NCBI GenBank assembly: GCA_007449985.2
Contig: VIIQ02000046.1
Span: forward strand, 248,001 to 312,000
Length of the DNA stretch: 64,000 nt
From: Desmodesmus armatus
Lineage: Eukaryota; Chlorophyta; Chlorophyceae; Sphaeropleales; Scenedesmaceae
Direction: 5' to 3'
The translations under genes and the position numbers were made by a program. Every line of letters starts with the position of its first letter. Position 1 is the stretch's first letter. A model generated the notes under the pieces. The model had not been told where the DNA came from, made no database searches, and was given only the letters and a program-made list of their open reading frames with translations. Positions 38,209 through 49,000 of the stretch are shown one piece after another.

Positions 38209-38915
38209 TGTGTGGGCGCTGTTCACATGTTTGAGGCCGCATTGGCGGCGTGTGATCTTTGTGTGTTCCTTATCCTGCACGGCACATTGGTGTCCCGCTG
38301 GCAGCATCAAGTCAAATTTGTGCTTCCTGGGTATGTGCTGGGTATGTGCTGCTCCACATTGACAGCGGTTGTGCACGCCATGTAGATTACCATGTTGAGA
38401 AGGACAGAAGGTGTGCAGACGTGGCAGTGTGTCGTGTATGATCAGCTGAGGGAGACTATAAGACTACCCTATATATACTGTAAGCAACTTGCTTAAGTGA
38501 CTTGAGCTGTGCCTTGCAGGGTGTAGTCTGTACAGGCAGTGCGCAGCTTTGTGCACACATGCCCATGCGATTGTTGATGCAACTCAACTCACGTCTCGTC
38601 ACGCTTGCCTGTTGTGAAAAATGACATTGTGCTTGTGAGCTGGTGTCCTTGAGGTGAGGAACTATACGCAACCACGGTGCCTCAAGATGCCTTGGTTCAG
38701 CACCAGGCCCCCCCCCCCCCCCCCCCCCGTCAGGTCTTACTTGAACCCCTCCTCCCAAACCCTGTCAATTGCAAGAGCCTGGTTTTTGAGGTTGTGTGCA
38801 CTCAGAGCGCCTGTGCTGCAGCAACCAAAGCACTTGACAAGCACCACTTGTAGCTCTCATCGTGTTGCAAATTTCTGCTAAGAAGGAAGCCCCCACTTGA
38901 CTCAACACTTCCAGC
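38209..38915. other. Intergenic, contains poly-C tract
   Basis: 3' UTR of the DUF1295 gene (TGTAA at 38479-38483) followed by the clathrin light chain promoter. A 21-base C run sits at 38708-38728. No coding exon is seen. Confidence 0.55.
38708..38728. repeat. Poly-C tract, 21 bases
   Basis: Uninterrupted C run about 190 bases upstream of the clathrin light chain ATG. It would be G-rich on the minus strand. Confidence 0.9.
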
Positions 38916-40921
38916 ATGGGAGACTTCCTGGACGAGATGGGCAGCGGTGATCAGGTGTGCACGTTGCAGCTGAGGCAGCCAAAGTATTTTGGTCCAGGTG
39001 TCCGTTTGTACACGGAAACTCACGGTCCAACAGATCAACTACATCGTGTCAGTTTCAGAGTGCTCATATTCTGGAAACGTTTACAGCTGAAGAGCTGTTG
39101 GTTGGATGTCTGTGTGTTAATAAGTGTGCTAGGCAGGTTGCTGACCTCCTGGATGGTGCTTGTGTGCAGGTGGTAGCTCCTGTTCCAGCTGCAGGAGGGT
39201 TTGATGCGTTTGGCGGGGTGAGTGTGTCTGACCTGCAACTCACGGCCTGAGGTAGCAAGCCTTCATTACTGTGCATTACAGATAATGACGGACTCATTGT
39301 GGCCTGCAGGAGGAGGCTGTGGAGGCTGTGGTCCCACCAGCAAATGGCAATGCCGCAGCTGCGGTGGAGGATAACTTCTTCAGCAACGAGGCTGATGTGA
39401 GTGTCTGCAGCAGCTTGTGCTGAAGACTGGAAAGCATTAGGAGCTGCTCAATCTGTCTTATGCAGACATGCCTGGCATCGCAGATGGTTGATCTGCATGG
39501 GGCCGACAGACAGCTGGCATGGGGTGGACCAGGTTGCACCAAGGGCGCAGCCTTACAATATTCTGCTGCGTTGCCAGGCTTCCTTGATTACAAGATGAGC
39601 TGTACAGATAATGCAGGCTGCTGGGGATTCTGCAACAGCTGCCGTTGTCTCTTTCGCCTGCAGGTGCCAGCAGCTGCCCCAGCTGCCCCTGCTGCTCCTA
39701 TGGACGCAGATGACCCGCGCATTGCCTGGGCTACACAGAACAGGGTGACACTGCAGCAGCGTGCACAGGCAGAGGCATCCAAGAAGGTGGAGGTGCTGGC
39801 CAAGGCCAAGGAGCACCTGGAGAAGGTCAACAAGGTAGGCAGCACCTGTTTGGGCTCCATCCATTGATGGGTAAACTCCCTACAATATTGGTATTGGTAT
39901 ATTTTGCTTCAGTGCAAGCAGCAGCTGGGGGCGTCACCCAGCTGATCACCAGCACACAAAGCACACCAAAAACGTGCGCAGGCGAGGGAGGTCTTTGATG
40001 TCAGGTTGGGTTCCGGGAGCAGATGCTTACGCAAGATTTCAAAGCAGCTTGTGTGCATGTCCGGCATGCACAAGCAATCAGCAGGCTGGTTCTGCCTGTT
40101 AGTGACGGCCGTTTTGCACAGGCTGCTTTGTGACAGCTCAGCCGACCAGCCGCAGACGGGACCCTGCACGCCGCGTCGCAATCGTTGCTGCAGCCAATGC
40201 ACTAAGTTGTGGATCATACACTGCCGAAAACTTTAAGTTACCACTGTTCCACCACTTGCAGGCACGTGATGTGCAGCTGGAGCAGCGCCGCAAGGCCAAC
40301 CGTGACGCTGAGGCTGTGTCTGGCGTGGCTGAGGGTGCTGTGCCCAAGGGCAAAACACCCTGGGAGCGTGTGATCAGCGTGTGCAACTTCAACTCTGAGG
40401 GGCTCAGCAAGGACCCATTCAAGGAGCTCAGCAGGTGTGTGTGGTATCGAGCATGCATGGGTAGCATGTGTGCTTGGCCCCACACCCTCTATATCATCCA
40501 TATGACTCTCAGGCTTTGCCCGTCAGATGGCTTAGCAGGTGTGTTGGCGGGGTGAAAATCTGGGTTTATGCGGATGCCCTACTAGCAGCTGCACAAGCCC
40601 AGCAGCCATGTATCCAGAGCTGGCTTGATAGCAGCAAGCACTCAACCGGATGCGATTAACTGGATTGGTTAGCTGGATTAGATGGAGTTTGCAGCTGGTG
40701 CAAGCTGGCAGAGGGGCCACTGGGGACTTTCCTGTGCAGGGAGTGCTGATAGCAGCGCGATGACGACCGGGCAAGCCTCTGCAGCTGCATGCATGTGTGC
40801 GTGCCCTGTGTCTGCATCATGCAGCACGTGTTGAAACAGCGTGCTTGCTCCTGTTATGCCCTGCAGGTACAAGACTGTGCTGATAGCATGCAAGACTGCC
40901 AACATCAGTGTGGCCAGCTGA
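38916..40921 (+). CDS. CLC: Clathrin light chain
   Basis: Six exons in phase: 38916-38954, 39170-39217, 39310-39396, 39664-39834, 40262-40434, 40867-40921, giving about 190 residues. It is the regulatory subunit that lies along the clathrin heavy-chain hub on coated vesicles. The start is MGDFLDEMGSGDQ. Next comes GGFDAFGG, then an acidic/Ala-Pro linker with EDNFFSNEAD. The heavy-chain-binding helix carries heptads (RVTLQQRAQAEASKKVEVLA) and the conserved EHLEKVNK and RRKANRDAEA. The end is the plant/algal tail WERVISVCNF..KDPFKELSRYKTVLI. Algal light chains are usually about 200-250 residues, so this is compact. A TGTAA signal at 41056-41060 lies 135 bases past the stop. Confidence 0.85.
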
Positions 40922-41442
40922 AGCGCTACTCTGCATCTCAGCAGCTGCAGCAGTGGTTTGGGCAGCGGCCCAAGCTGTTGTTGATCTTGTCGAGCTGTGC
41001 TGTGCTATGACTGAGTTGGTTGCGTGGTCCATCAGCATGTGTGTTTTTGTGTGTCTGTAATGCATGAGCCTTGCATGGCTGGCAGTGCGATGGACAAGGG
41101 CCTTCCTGAATTGCAGTTGTGGGTTTGGGGATTGCTGTGTAGACACAGGGAGTGCAACCAGCCGCTGTGTGTTCGACTGTGTGTTCGATGTGAAGCACAG
41201 ACAGCAGTGACTGTGGCGTTGCAGGCTGAAAGCACGGACTTACCACCAGAGCTGCAGGTACACCTGGCTTGCAGCCTGCGAGCCCTCCAGTACAATGAAA
41301 GGCAGTGCAAGTACACCAAACATGCTGGAGGCGGATGCTACAACAGATGAATGCTACCCACACCCAGCCATGAACAGTCAGTCAAAACCACTTCAAACCC
41401 AGCGAGGCAGCTGTTTGCATCAACAGCTGGCATCACCATGGC
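40922..41442. other. Convergent 3' ends, no gene seen
   Basis: The clathrin light chain (plus) and COQ7-like gene (minus) end tail to tail with about 520 bases between stops. It holds the TGTAA signal of the former at 41056. No coding exon is supported. Confidence 0.55.
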
Positions 41443-43139
41443 TCACACCTTGCTGCTGGCTGCAATGGCTGCATCAGCTGCTGCCTTAACGAGAGCGCCC
41501 ACCACGCCAGTGACACCCACAGCTGCCAGTGAGTTCTGGCTGATGGCCTGCTGCAGGGTCAGCAGGTCAGGTGGGGGCGCTGCACCCTCTGCTGCACGCT
41601 CTAAGTCACGAAGCTTCAGCAGCACAGCACGGACCTCCGGGGCCTGCGGTGACATGCAGGGCCAACCTGAGTACCAGGACCTCAGTAGGACCGTGTAAGA
41701 CAGGCAGGACAGCTGGCCAGCAAGCTGGGCGTTTGCTTTCAAAAGTCACCATTGGCAGCAACATGCATGCAGTAGCAGGGCCGTGATAGCAGCGCCCAGG
41801 CGCTGCCTTGTTCTGCGTACAAGTACTCAGTAACTTGTACAGGTAGCTTTCTTACAAAACAATTTGGGCCATGGTGGCGAAAGACAGCTGCGTGTGTTGC
41901 GTAATTGGGGGAAGCCCGCCTGCAGCTCTCAGACTGGTTGGAGATTTCAGCGCCCATAGACTCGCAGAGACCCTGTCTTGCTACCAACTTGGGCAACACA
42001 CCTCGCCGCTGAGGCCAGCCTCCCTCAGTAGCCTGAGGTTGTCGTTGTTGAGGTCTGTCAGGGATTCCTGCAGGGCAGCTATCGCAGCGTCCCTGGTGGC
42101 TTGCGGTGCCAGGGCTGCAGCTGCGCCCGCAGCAACACCCGCTGCTTGCAACACTGACAGAAGGGCCGACGGGCGTACATGGTACCTGCGGCAAAACCAG
42201 TACACTCAGCAGCGTGACGTCCTAGCAAAGCTACCTAACTGCTCCGTGCAACAACCAGCCACACGGAAGGCAGGGGGACATTTAATCAAATGCGTACCCC
42301 ATTGCGCATGGTTGCACAAGTACGGCTTGCACAGGGCAACATGGAGCACCAACCACCGGAGAGTGTTGTTGGATTGGCGTTGGGTGCCGCAGCGACTGCT
42401 TACTTGGGTAGCAGCTGTTGACTTCCTCCAGGGCGCCCTGCTCCTGCTGTGCAAACCAAGCCGCATCTGGCCGCCCCCGCAGACCTATCTGCAACCCTGC
42501 CAATACGTGAGTCATGGCTGCCTGCGCACCGATGCAACGACAGACGGAGGCTGGGCATGCCGTGCAATTGAATGGCCATGGGTTCAGTACATTGCAGGGT
42601 AGTACCGGGCAGGCCCGTGCCGTTTGTGGCTCTTCACAAGGTGCTGACCACTGCTAGGCCCGCCGTGGGCCAGACCACCGACGCCTGCAACACATTGCAT
42701 TCTAGCCACCGCATGCCAAGACTGCAGCAAAAATATGGATGCTTCAAAACGACAATCGTAGCAAATGCTCCTTGGAAGTGCAGGCAGGATGAAATACACA
42801 TCTCTGAGGCTGGTCCGCCTGTCAAACAGGTCTCATAGCAGTACATGGGCAATGACACACCTCAGCAGCGTGGGTCCTGCGGAGCAGCTGGCGCAGCAGC
42901 TGCTGACGGTCCATGGTATGCTCCTCTTGCTCTTCCTGCTGCTCCTCATAGCCCTGCAGGTACTCTGCCTCGCTCCATGCTTGCTCCCTTGCGTTGTTAC
43001 TGCTGGGACTGTCACCAGAGCCTAGGGTGCTGCTGGGCTGAGCACTGCTGAAGCCTGCGCGTGTGCTCAGTGCTGCCAAGCTGTGGGCACAGGTCGCTTG
43101 CACCACATACAGGCTTCTGAAACACTGAGCCAACAGCAT
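41443..43139 (-). CDS. COQ7-like (demethoxyubiquinone hydroxylase family) protein lacking metal-ligand histidines
   Basis: Minus-strand exons 43139-42861, 42521-42404, 42185-42002, 41643-41443. The N-terminus (MLLAQCFRSLYVVQATCAHS..STRAGFSS) looks like a mitochondrial presequence. The rest follows COQ7 from end to end: RRTHAAEAAMTHVLAGLQ (family RVDHAGEYGANRIYAGQ), WFAQQEQGALEEVN (family WDQEKDHLKKFN), YHVRPSALLSVLQAAGVAAG (family FRVRPTVLMPLWNVLGFALG), QESLTDLNNDNLRLL (family EESIAHHYNNQIRTL) and KLRDLERAAEGA (family KFRDEELEHHDI). COQ7 uses Glu and His ligands for a di-iron centre in ubiquinone synthesis. Here some Glu remain but each expected His is replaced, so hydroxylase activity is doubtful. 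Exon 2 ends in phase 1 but exon 3 needs phase 2, which implies a missed micro-exon, a sequence error or decay. Confidence 0.7.
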
Positions 43140-43481
43140 TGTGCCGCGTTGTCTGTGTGTCGGCCTTGTGAAATGAGTGGGTGGGGAGGGATGAGTGTGT
43201 GTGTGGGTTGGGGGGGGGGGGGGTGTCAAAAGGTCTAACGTCTGACAGGTGTGTTCCAGCTACGGGAGTCAATGGTTGCTGCTGCTGCACCAGCTGTACA
43301 GCAACTGTACCCCTTGCACAACCCTGTCATTGTGTGGCATTGTGTGGCACTGTGTGGCACTGCTGTGGTTGCCGACGGGCATGAAGGGTTCCTGCTCGGC
43401 ACAACTAGAAATTATTGGCGCCGTCTGTGCTGCTGAGACAACCTGTGAAGCAGAAGTGATTTTCTCCAGCCTGTCTCGGAC
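43140..43481. promoter_or_regulatory. Shared divergent promoter, COQ7-like / RRP36, with poly-G tract
   Basis: 342 bases between the two start codons. It includes a GTGTGT-rich patch followed by a 14-base G run (43210-43223), and tandem TGTGTGGCAT/C units near 43328-43365. No clear TATA box was read. Confidence 0.55.
43210..43223. repeat. Poly-G tract, 14 bases
   Basis: G run inside the divergent promoter of the COQ7-like gene and RRP36. Confidence 0.9.
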
Positions 43482-45364
43482 ATGAAGCAGCACCATCATC
43501 AACACTTCGAAGAGGAGGATACCGACAGCGAAGGTCCACCAGAAGAAGTTAATGGAAGCGTTGCAAATGTCAGATCAGACGAGGATGGGCCCAGCAGCAG
43601 CGGTCGCAGTCACAGCAGCAGTGATGAAGCAGCAGCAGATGAGGACTCTGATGACATGGATGACTTGGACGCCCAGGAGCAGATTCTTGAGCAGAGACTA
43701 GCAGAGGTGCCCCTAGAGGCGGTCACAAGCCAGCTCAAGGATGGCAAAGGCCCCACACCTGCAGCAGCTAGGGCCGCAGCGGTGGCAGCAAAGCAGCAGG
43801 TGTTCCACCGAGAGACCAAGAACAGGCCGCAGCAGCTGTCATCGAAACGGCCGGTCTCACGCTTTCGTGAGGTCATACAGATACCTAAACAGTAAGTATC
43901 TGGCATCCTTACTAGACACAGCAGATGTGCACACAGCCATAGGGGTCAGAGGCTGCCGCCAAGTTCTTGTGGTCATGTGCATGTCCAGCAGAAGCGTACT
44001 TTGCAGGTTGGGACTTACGGGCGCTGCAGCAACGTGGTGCAGAAGGCAGCATGCACAACATCTCACCTCGCCCCTGCTCGCCCCTGTGTATTTTTATAAA
44101 AATGCAGCGGCGGCAAGGACCCTCGGTTTGATCCCACCATTGGCGGCAAGGCCTTCCAGCAGGACACCTTTGCCAAGCAGTACAAGTTCCTGTTTGATGA
44201 CGTGATGCCGCAAGAACGCGCAGACCTCAAGAAGCAGATGAAGGTACAGCTGGGAGCGGGATGCAGACAACCAAGCATCGATGGGGGGGGGGGGGGGGAC
44301 TGCCAGACACCTCAGCACCAGGGGGGGGGGGTGACTGCCTGTGACTGCAGCCGTCGTGTGATGCCTAGTAGTGCCACGCAGCTGCAGTTTTTGCAGACAG
44401 CTGCAGCCAATATGGCGGTGTGAGCTGCAGCCAGCACAGTAATCGTCCAGCTGGGGCCAGGTTGGAAGCGCCTGCATAGGTCTGCCTGCCTAGGATTGCT
44501 CTCTTGCAGTTGAGGCATGCTTGGCTGGCAGGACGGTACTGTGTCAGAGGGAAGCGCCTGCCACCTAAAACTGTCGGTGCATGCAGCTTCTTGTTGTCCC
44601 GTGCTTGCGCACGCTGCCCTGAAAGCATTGGTGTGTGTGTCAAGTCACAGATGGTGTCACACAGGTCGTACTTGCTGAACACAGCCCCTGGCACATGCAC
44701 CAATCAGAACCATTGGTTCGTCTGCTGTCTGCTGGTCCTGTCTTGCAGAAGGAGAAGGGTGAGGGCAAGCGCCGTGAGCTGCAGTCGCACCTAACCCGCC
44801 TGCAGCAGATGATGAGCGAGGAGAAAACCCGCAGGAAGGCAAAGGAGCTGGAGCAGGGCTGGAAGGTGGGTTGAGCATGAGGTGGTTCCCCCTCTTTTGT
44901 TGGCGGGAGGGGGGGGGGGGTGCAACGAGGCAGAGGTGGACGGCGGTTTGGTTGAAAGCAGGGGCGGTGTGGACAGAAGCAGGGATGGTGTGTGCAGGAG
45001 CTTGCGTGCTCTCACGTCGATTGCCGCCCGTCGACAACAGGAATCTCTCTCAGCCATGCACCACCACAGCAGTGGCTCCACAGCTGGCAACAAGTATCGT
45101 CGCTCACTCAAGCTCAGCATGCCACCTTTACTGCCGGTTGCTGTGTTGCTGTCTGTCCCGCAGTCTGATGAGAAGGCTGCTGTTGCTGCTGGCAAGAAGC
45201 CCTTCTTCCTCAAGGAGTCTGACAAGAAGAAACGGGCGCTGGTGGCCAAGTATGAGGAGCTAAAGTCCAGTGGGCAGCTGGACAAGTACATGGCCAAGCG
45301 GCGCAAGAAGAACGCATCCAAGGACCACAGATACGTGCCCTCTGCACGCCGGCCAGCGGAGTGA
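43482..45364 (+). CDS. RRP36: rRNA-processing protein RRP36
   Basis: Four exons in phase, 43482-43891, 44108-44243, 44749-44865 and 45164-45364, give about 287 residues. RRP36 is a nucleolar protein of the 90S pre-ribosome needed for early cleavages of pre-18S rRNA. The N-terminal third is acidic and Ser-rich (SSSDEAAADEDSDDMDDLDA), as in the family. The core is recognisable: SSKRPVSRFREVIQIPK, KDPRFDPTIGGKAFQQDTF, QYKFLFDD, a Lys/Glu/Arg-rich helical middle, then KPFFLKESDKKKRALVAKYE, ELKSSGQLDKYMAKRRKKNA and KDHRYVP at the end. Introns 2 and 3 carry poly-G tracts. No oddity is seen in the coding part. Confidence 0.92.
44283..44331. repeat. Two poly-G tracts in RRP36 intron 2
   Basis: Runs of 16 G (44283-44298) and 11 G (44321-44331) separated by 22 bases, shortly after the exon 2 donor. 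Confidence 0.9.
44909..44920. repeat. Poly-G tract in RRP36 intron 3
   Basis: Run of 12 G about 45 bases after the exon 3 donor. Confidence 0.9.
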
Positions 45365-46013
45365 TGGGCCACGCTGTGACTGCAGGGACTGCATGTTGGT
45401 GGTGGTGGCGGTGGCTTTGTGGTGGCTGCTGTGGCTGTGGTGTGCCACAACACCCAGTGGGGTTTTGTTACAACAGGCGGGGTTATGCCTGGTGTTGGGC
45501 GTGATTCTGACTTTCATGTACAGTATGCTGACTACAGGGGGGATGCAGGATGTGCTGCTGCAACATGCAGTGCTATGGTTGAGACTGGTCAATGCAAGGA
45601 GAGGTTTCCCACCATCTGGGTCTAGCCCTGCAACACATCGTTGGTGGCACGGCTACACTGGTTACTGCAAGGTGGCCGGAGACAGGGCCCTAGGGAGAGG
45701 CAGGATTGCATTGGGGGTGCGGTGTGTCACTCCTTGTGTCAGCTGGGTATGAAAGGGGGTCCAGACAGGGGAGCTCAGGGGTTGATTGCATCAGCATTGC
45801 ATTGGCATCTTCATCACTTCTGGTACCGCAAGGACGCCACCCAACCGCCTTCTTGCATCATTGACAAATGACCGTTGCAGGTTCAAAAACCGCAGTCTGC
45901 ATTCACAGCTCCAACCAGAGACGTCACGACTGCTATCTGTAGTACGCGAACGTATTGCGCACCACGTCCCTGACCTCTTGCCGTTGGAGACCTATGTGTC
46001 GAGACTGAAGGTG
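45365..46013. other. Intergenic / UTR
   Basis: 3' UTR of RRP36 and 5' region of the coiled-coil gene. The frame leading into ATG 46014 is open upstream for about 75 codons without a better start, so a longer N-terminus is possible. No separate gene is seen. Confidence 0.5.
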
Positions 46014-49000
46014 ATGGAGTGGAACAAGACAGGCCCACGGTTCAAACCGCAAAGGGCTGAGATACCTGGACCAGGTAAGCAATGCACGGTCTACTGGCAA
46101 GGCTGGACGTCGTGGGGTTGTGGTTTGTGTTGCTGTTGTGGAGAGCAGCAGACACAACAACCACAGCAGCTGCCTTGCAAAGCGAGCCTGAGGCCTCCCC
46201 TGTTGTCAGCATGCATTCCTGAGCCCAATTCAATTTTGTTGTGTCAGAAGAGACTCAGCACGCCAACATGTTGCTACAGGTGCCTATGACCCAAAGACAG
46301 TGCAGGGCTGGAAGGCGGATCCCAAAAGCGGCTTTGTTGGGGATCCTCGCTTCAAGAGCGCCTCACAGGAAGTGTCTGAAGGTAAGAATTGGTTTTGGCA
46401 CCAGCTTCTCAGTGACTTTTGGTCCCTCCCACTTGATGCACTGCCGACAGTCCCCAATCAGCCGATTGTCAGCTGTGCTGCACAGCATGTCACGACACTC
46501 TCCATGCCGCTTGCAGATGACCTGTGCGGCTCACGTGAGATGAGCCCACCTCGGCAGCGCAAGCCACCAGCACAGGTTGCAGGGACTGAGCGCAAGTTCA
46601 GCTGGGCAACGCAGCGCATCACTGAGCTCACACATGAGCTGGAGAAGGCACAGAAGCAGGTCAAGGTGCGGGGCTGGCCTGAATCACTCATGAACCAGGG
46701 GCGCTGATAGGATTGTGCAAAGGGTGTGCCTCTTTGAAAGCCTGCCGATGTGCAGGTGTCCATGGTCCCTTCAAAGCCATGTGCAGCTCACAAGTCATGT
46801 ATGTGCCCTGTGTTGGCACATATAGAGCATGTGGAGCATCTTCAAGCAGACACCGTCAGCGTATTGAAATACTGAGGCTGTTGTTGTGGAACCGTGTATG
46901 TATTGTGTAACTGCAGGACCTGGAGAAGGCAGCCAAGGTCAGCCAGGATCTGGAGAAGCAAGTGCAGCAACTGCAGAAGCAGTGCGCAGACACAGAGGCG
47001 GCGGCCACAAGCAAGGAGGTGTGCCCAGATGAACTGAGCTGGCTGATGCAAAGTGCTGCAGGGATCGCCGCTGCAGCTGCCGCTGATTGTGCAACAACAG
47101 CATCACCGCGTGTGCAACTGTGTTGCCGACTGCATGACAGGCTGCTTGCCCCCCCCCCCCCCGAGCTGTGCAACACATGTCTGCTTGTTTGTCCGCTGGT
47201 TGCCTGCAGGCTTCTTTGCAGGAGGTGACCAGGAGGCTGCAGGATCTGACTGACGGACGTGCGCATGACAGGAAGCAGGTGGGTGTGCTGATGTCAGTCT
47301 GTCCACAGTCGAGATGAGGCCGTCAACTGGGGCAGTCTGCAGCTAGCCTACAGTACAACAGGTGTGCCAGTGGAGGGGATACTCCACAACAGCAGCAGAG
47401 AAGGCAGTGCATAATGGCCTTCACTTTCTATTTGCACCTCGCAGCCCTTGCACACGTTCCTCAGCTTGTGCTGATCAAGACCATGTCCTGCTGTTTGTGT
47501 GGGCTGCTGCACCTGCAGTTGGAGTTGCTGCTGGAGGAGAAGCAGCAGGTCCTGCAGACGCAGGATGCAATCCAAAACGAGCTGCGCGAGCGTGTGGCCG
47601 CACAGTCTGACCTGGAGAGGCGGCTAGGTGAGCAGGTGCACGCTGCACAAACCTTCAGCTGCCATGCCTGTTCATGACAGTCTGGCAGCCTTGCTGGCAT
47701 TCTCTGCCCAGCTGTGTGATCCAGTCTAACACACTGTCTGTGTTCCTGTGTCTGGCGTCACTTGTGCAGAAGGCACACGGGCAGAACTGCTGCAGACACA
47801 GTCCCATGTGCAGCAGGTAGAGGCAGCCGCCCAGGAACAGGAGCAGGAGCTGTTCCAGACTCAGCAACAGCTGCAGCAAGCCAAAGCAGACGCAGATGCT
47901 GCTGCAGCGCACTCAGCACAAGAGCTGCAGCAGCTCTCTGAGCTGGCTCAGCACAGGCTGCAGGAGCTTGAGGCTGTGATGGCAGCACGCGCCACCCTGC
48001 AGGAGGAGTTCCATGCGCTGCAGACCCAGCTGCAGGAGCAGGAGGCTGCTGCAGCAGCACAGGCAGACAGCAGCGCGGCGACTGCTGCCTCCCTGCAGGC
48101 CACCCTTGCTGAGCAGGCTGCGAGCCTGCAGGCAGCACAACAGCAGCTTGAGACGCTGCGAGGCCAGCACGACAGCGTCTGTGCTGACATGGAGGATCAG
48201 CAGCAGCAGCTCAAGGCTGAGCAGTCCGAGCATGCAAGCACGCAGCAGCAGCTTGCCAAGGTGCTGTCGCAGCTGAACGATGCTGAGCAGCAGCTGGCTG
48301 GTGAGCGGGCAGCACATGCGGCTTGCCAGCAGCTGCTGCAGCAGGAGCAGCAGCAGCACGCTGAGGTGTCAGGAGAGCTAGCGGCAGTGCAGGAGCGCCT
48401 CAGCAGTGAGTGTGCACAGCTCACTGGCTCACAGCAGCAGCTGCTGCAGGAGCTTTCAACAGCCACCTCACAGCTTGATGCGGCTGAACTGTCCCTGCAG
48501 CGGGAGCAGCAGCAGCATGCTGAAACTACTGCTGAGCTGCAGACATCCACACAGCAGCTGCAAGAGGCACGCGCACAGCTTGCGGGCACTGCCACGCAGC
48601 TCGAGGAAGCACAGCAGCACGGACAGCAGCTGCAGCAGGAGCTGCAGCAGGCGCAAGAGCAGCTGGCTGAAACGACAGGCAAGCTGTCTAACACTAGCTC
48701 AGACCTGCAGCAATGTCAGGTGCAGCTAGAGCAGACATCAGCACAGCTGGCTGCCACAGAGGACCAGCTGGCGTCTGAGCAGCAGCAGCATGCTGCATCA
48801 CAGCAGCAGCTCCAGCAGGCGCTTGAGCAGCAGGCAGACACCGAACAGCAGCTGCAGCTGGCCAACAGGCAGCTGGAGGAGACTGCAGCTGCACTGGCAG
48901 ACACCCAAACGCAGCTGTCATCTGCTCAGGCGCAGCATGCAGACACACAGCAGCAGCTACTGTGCACACAAGAGCAGCTGCAGGACACGTCAGCACAGCT

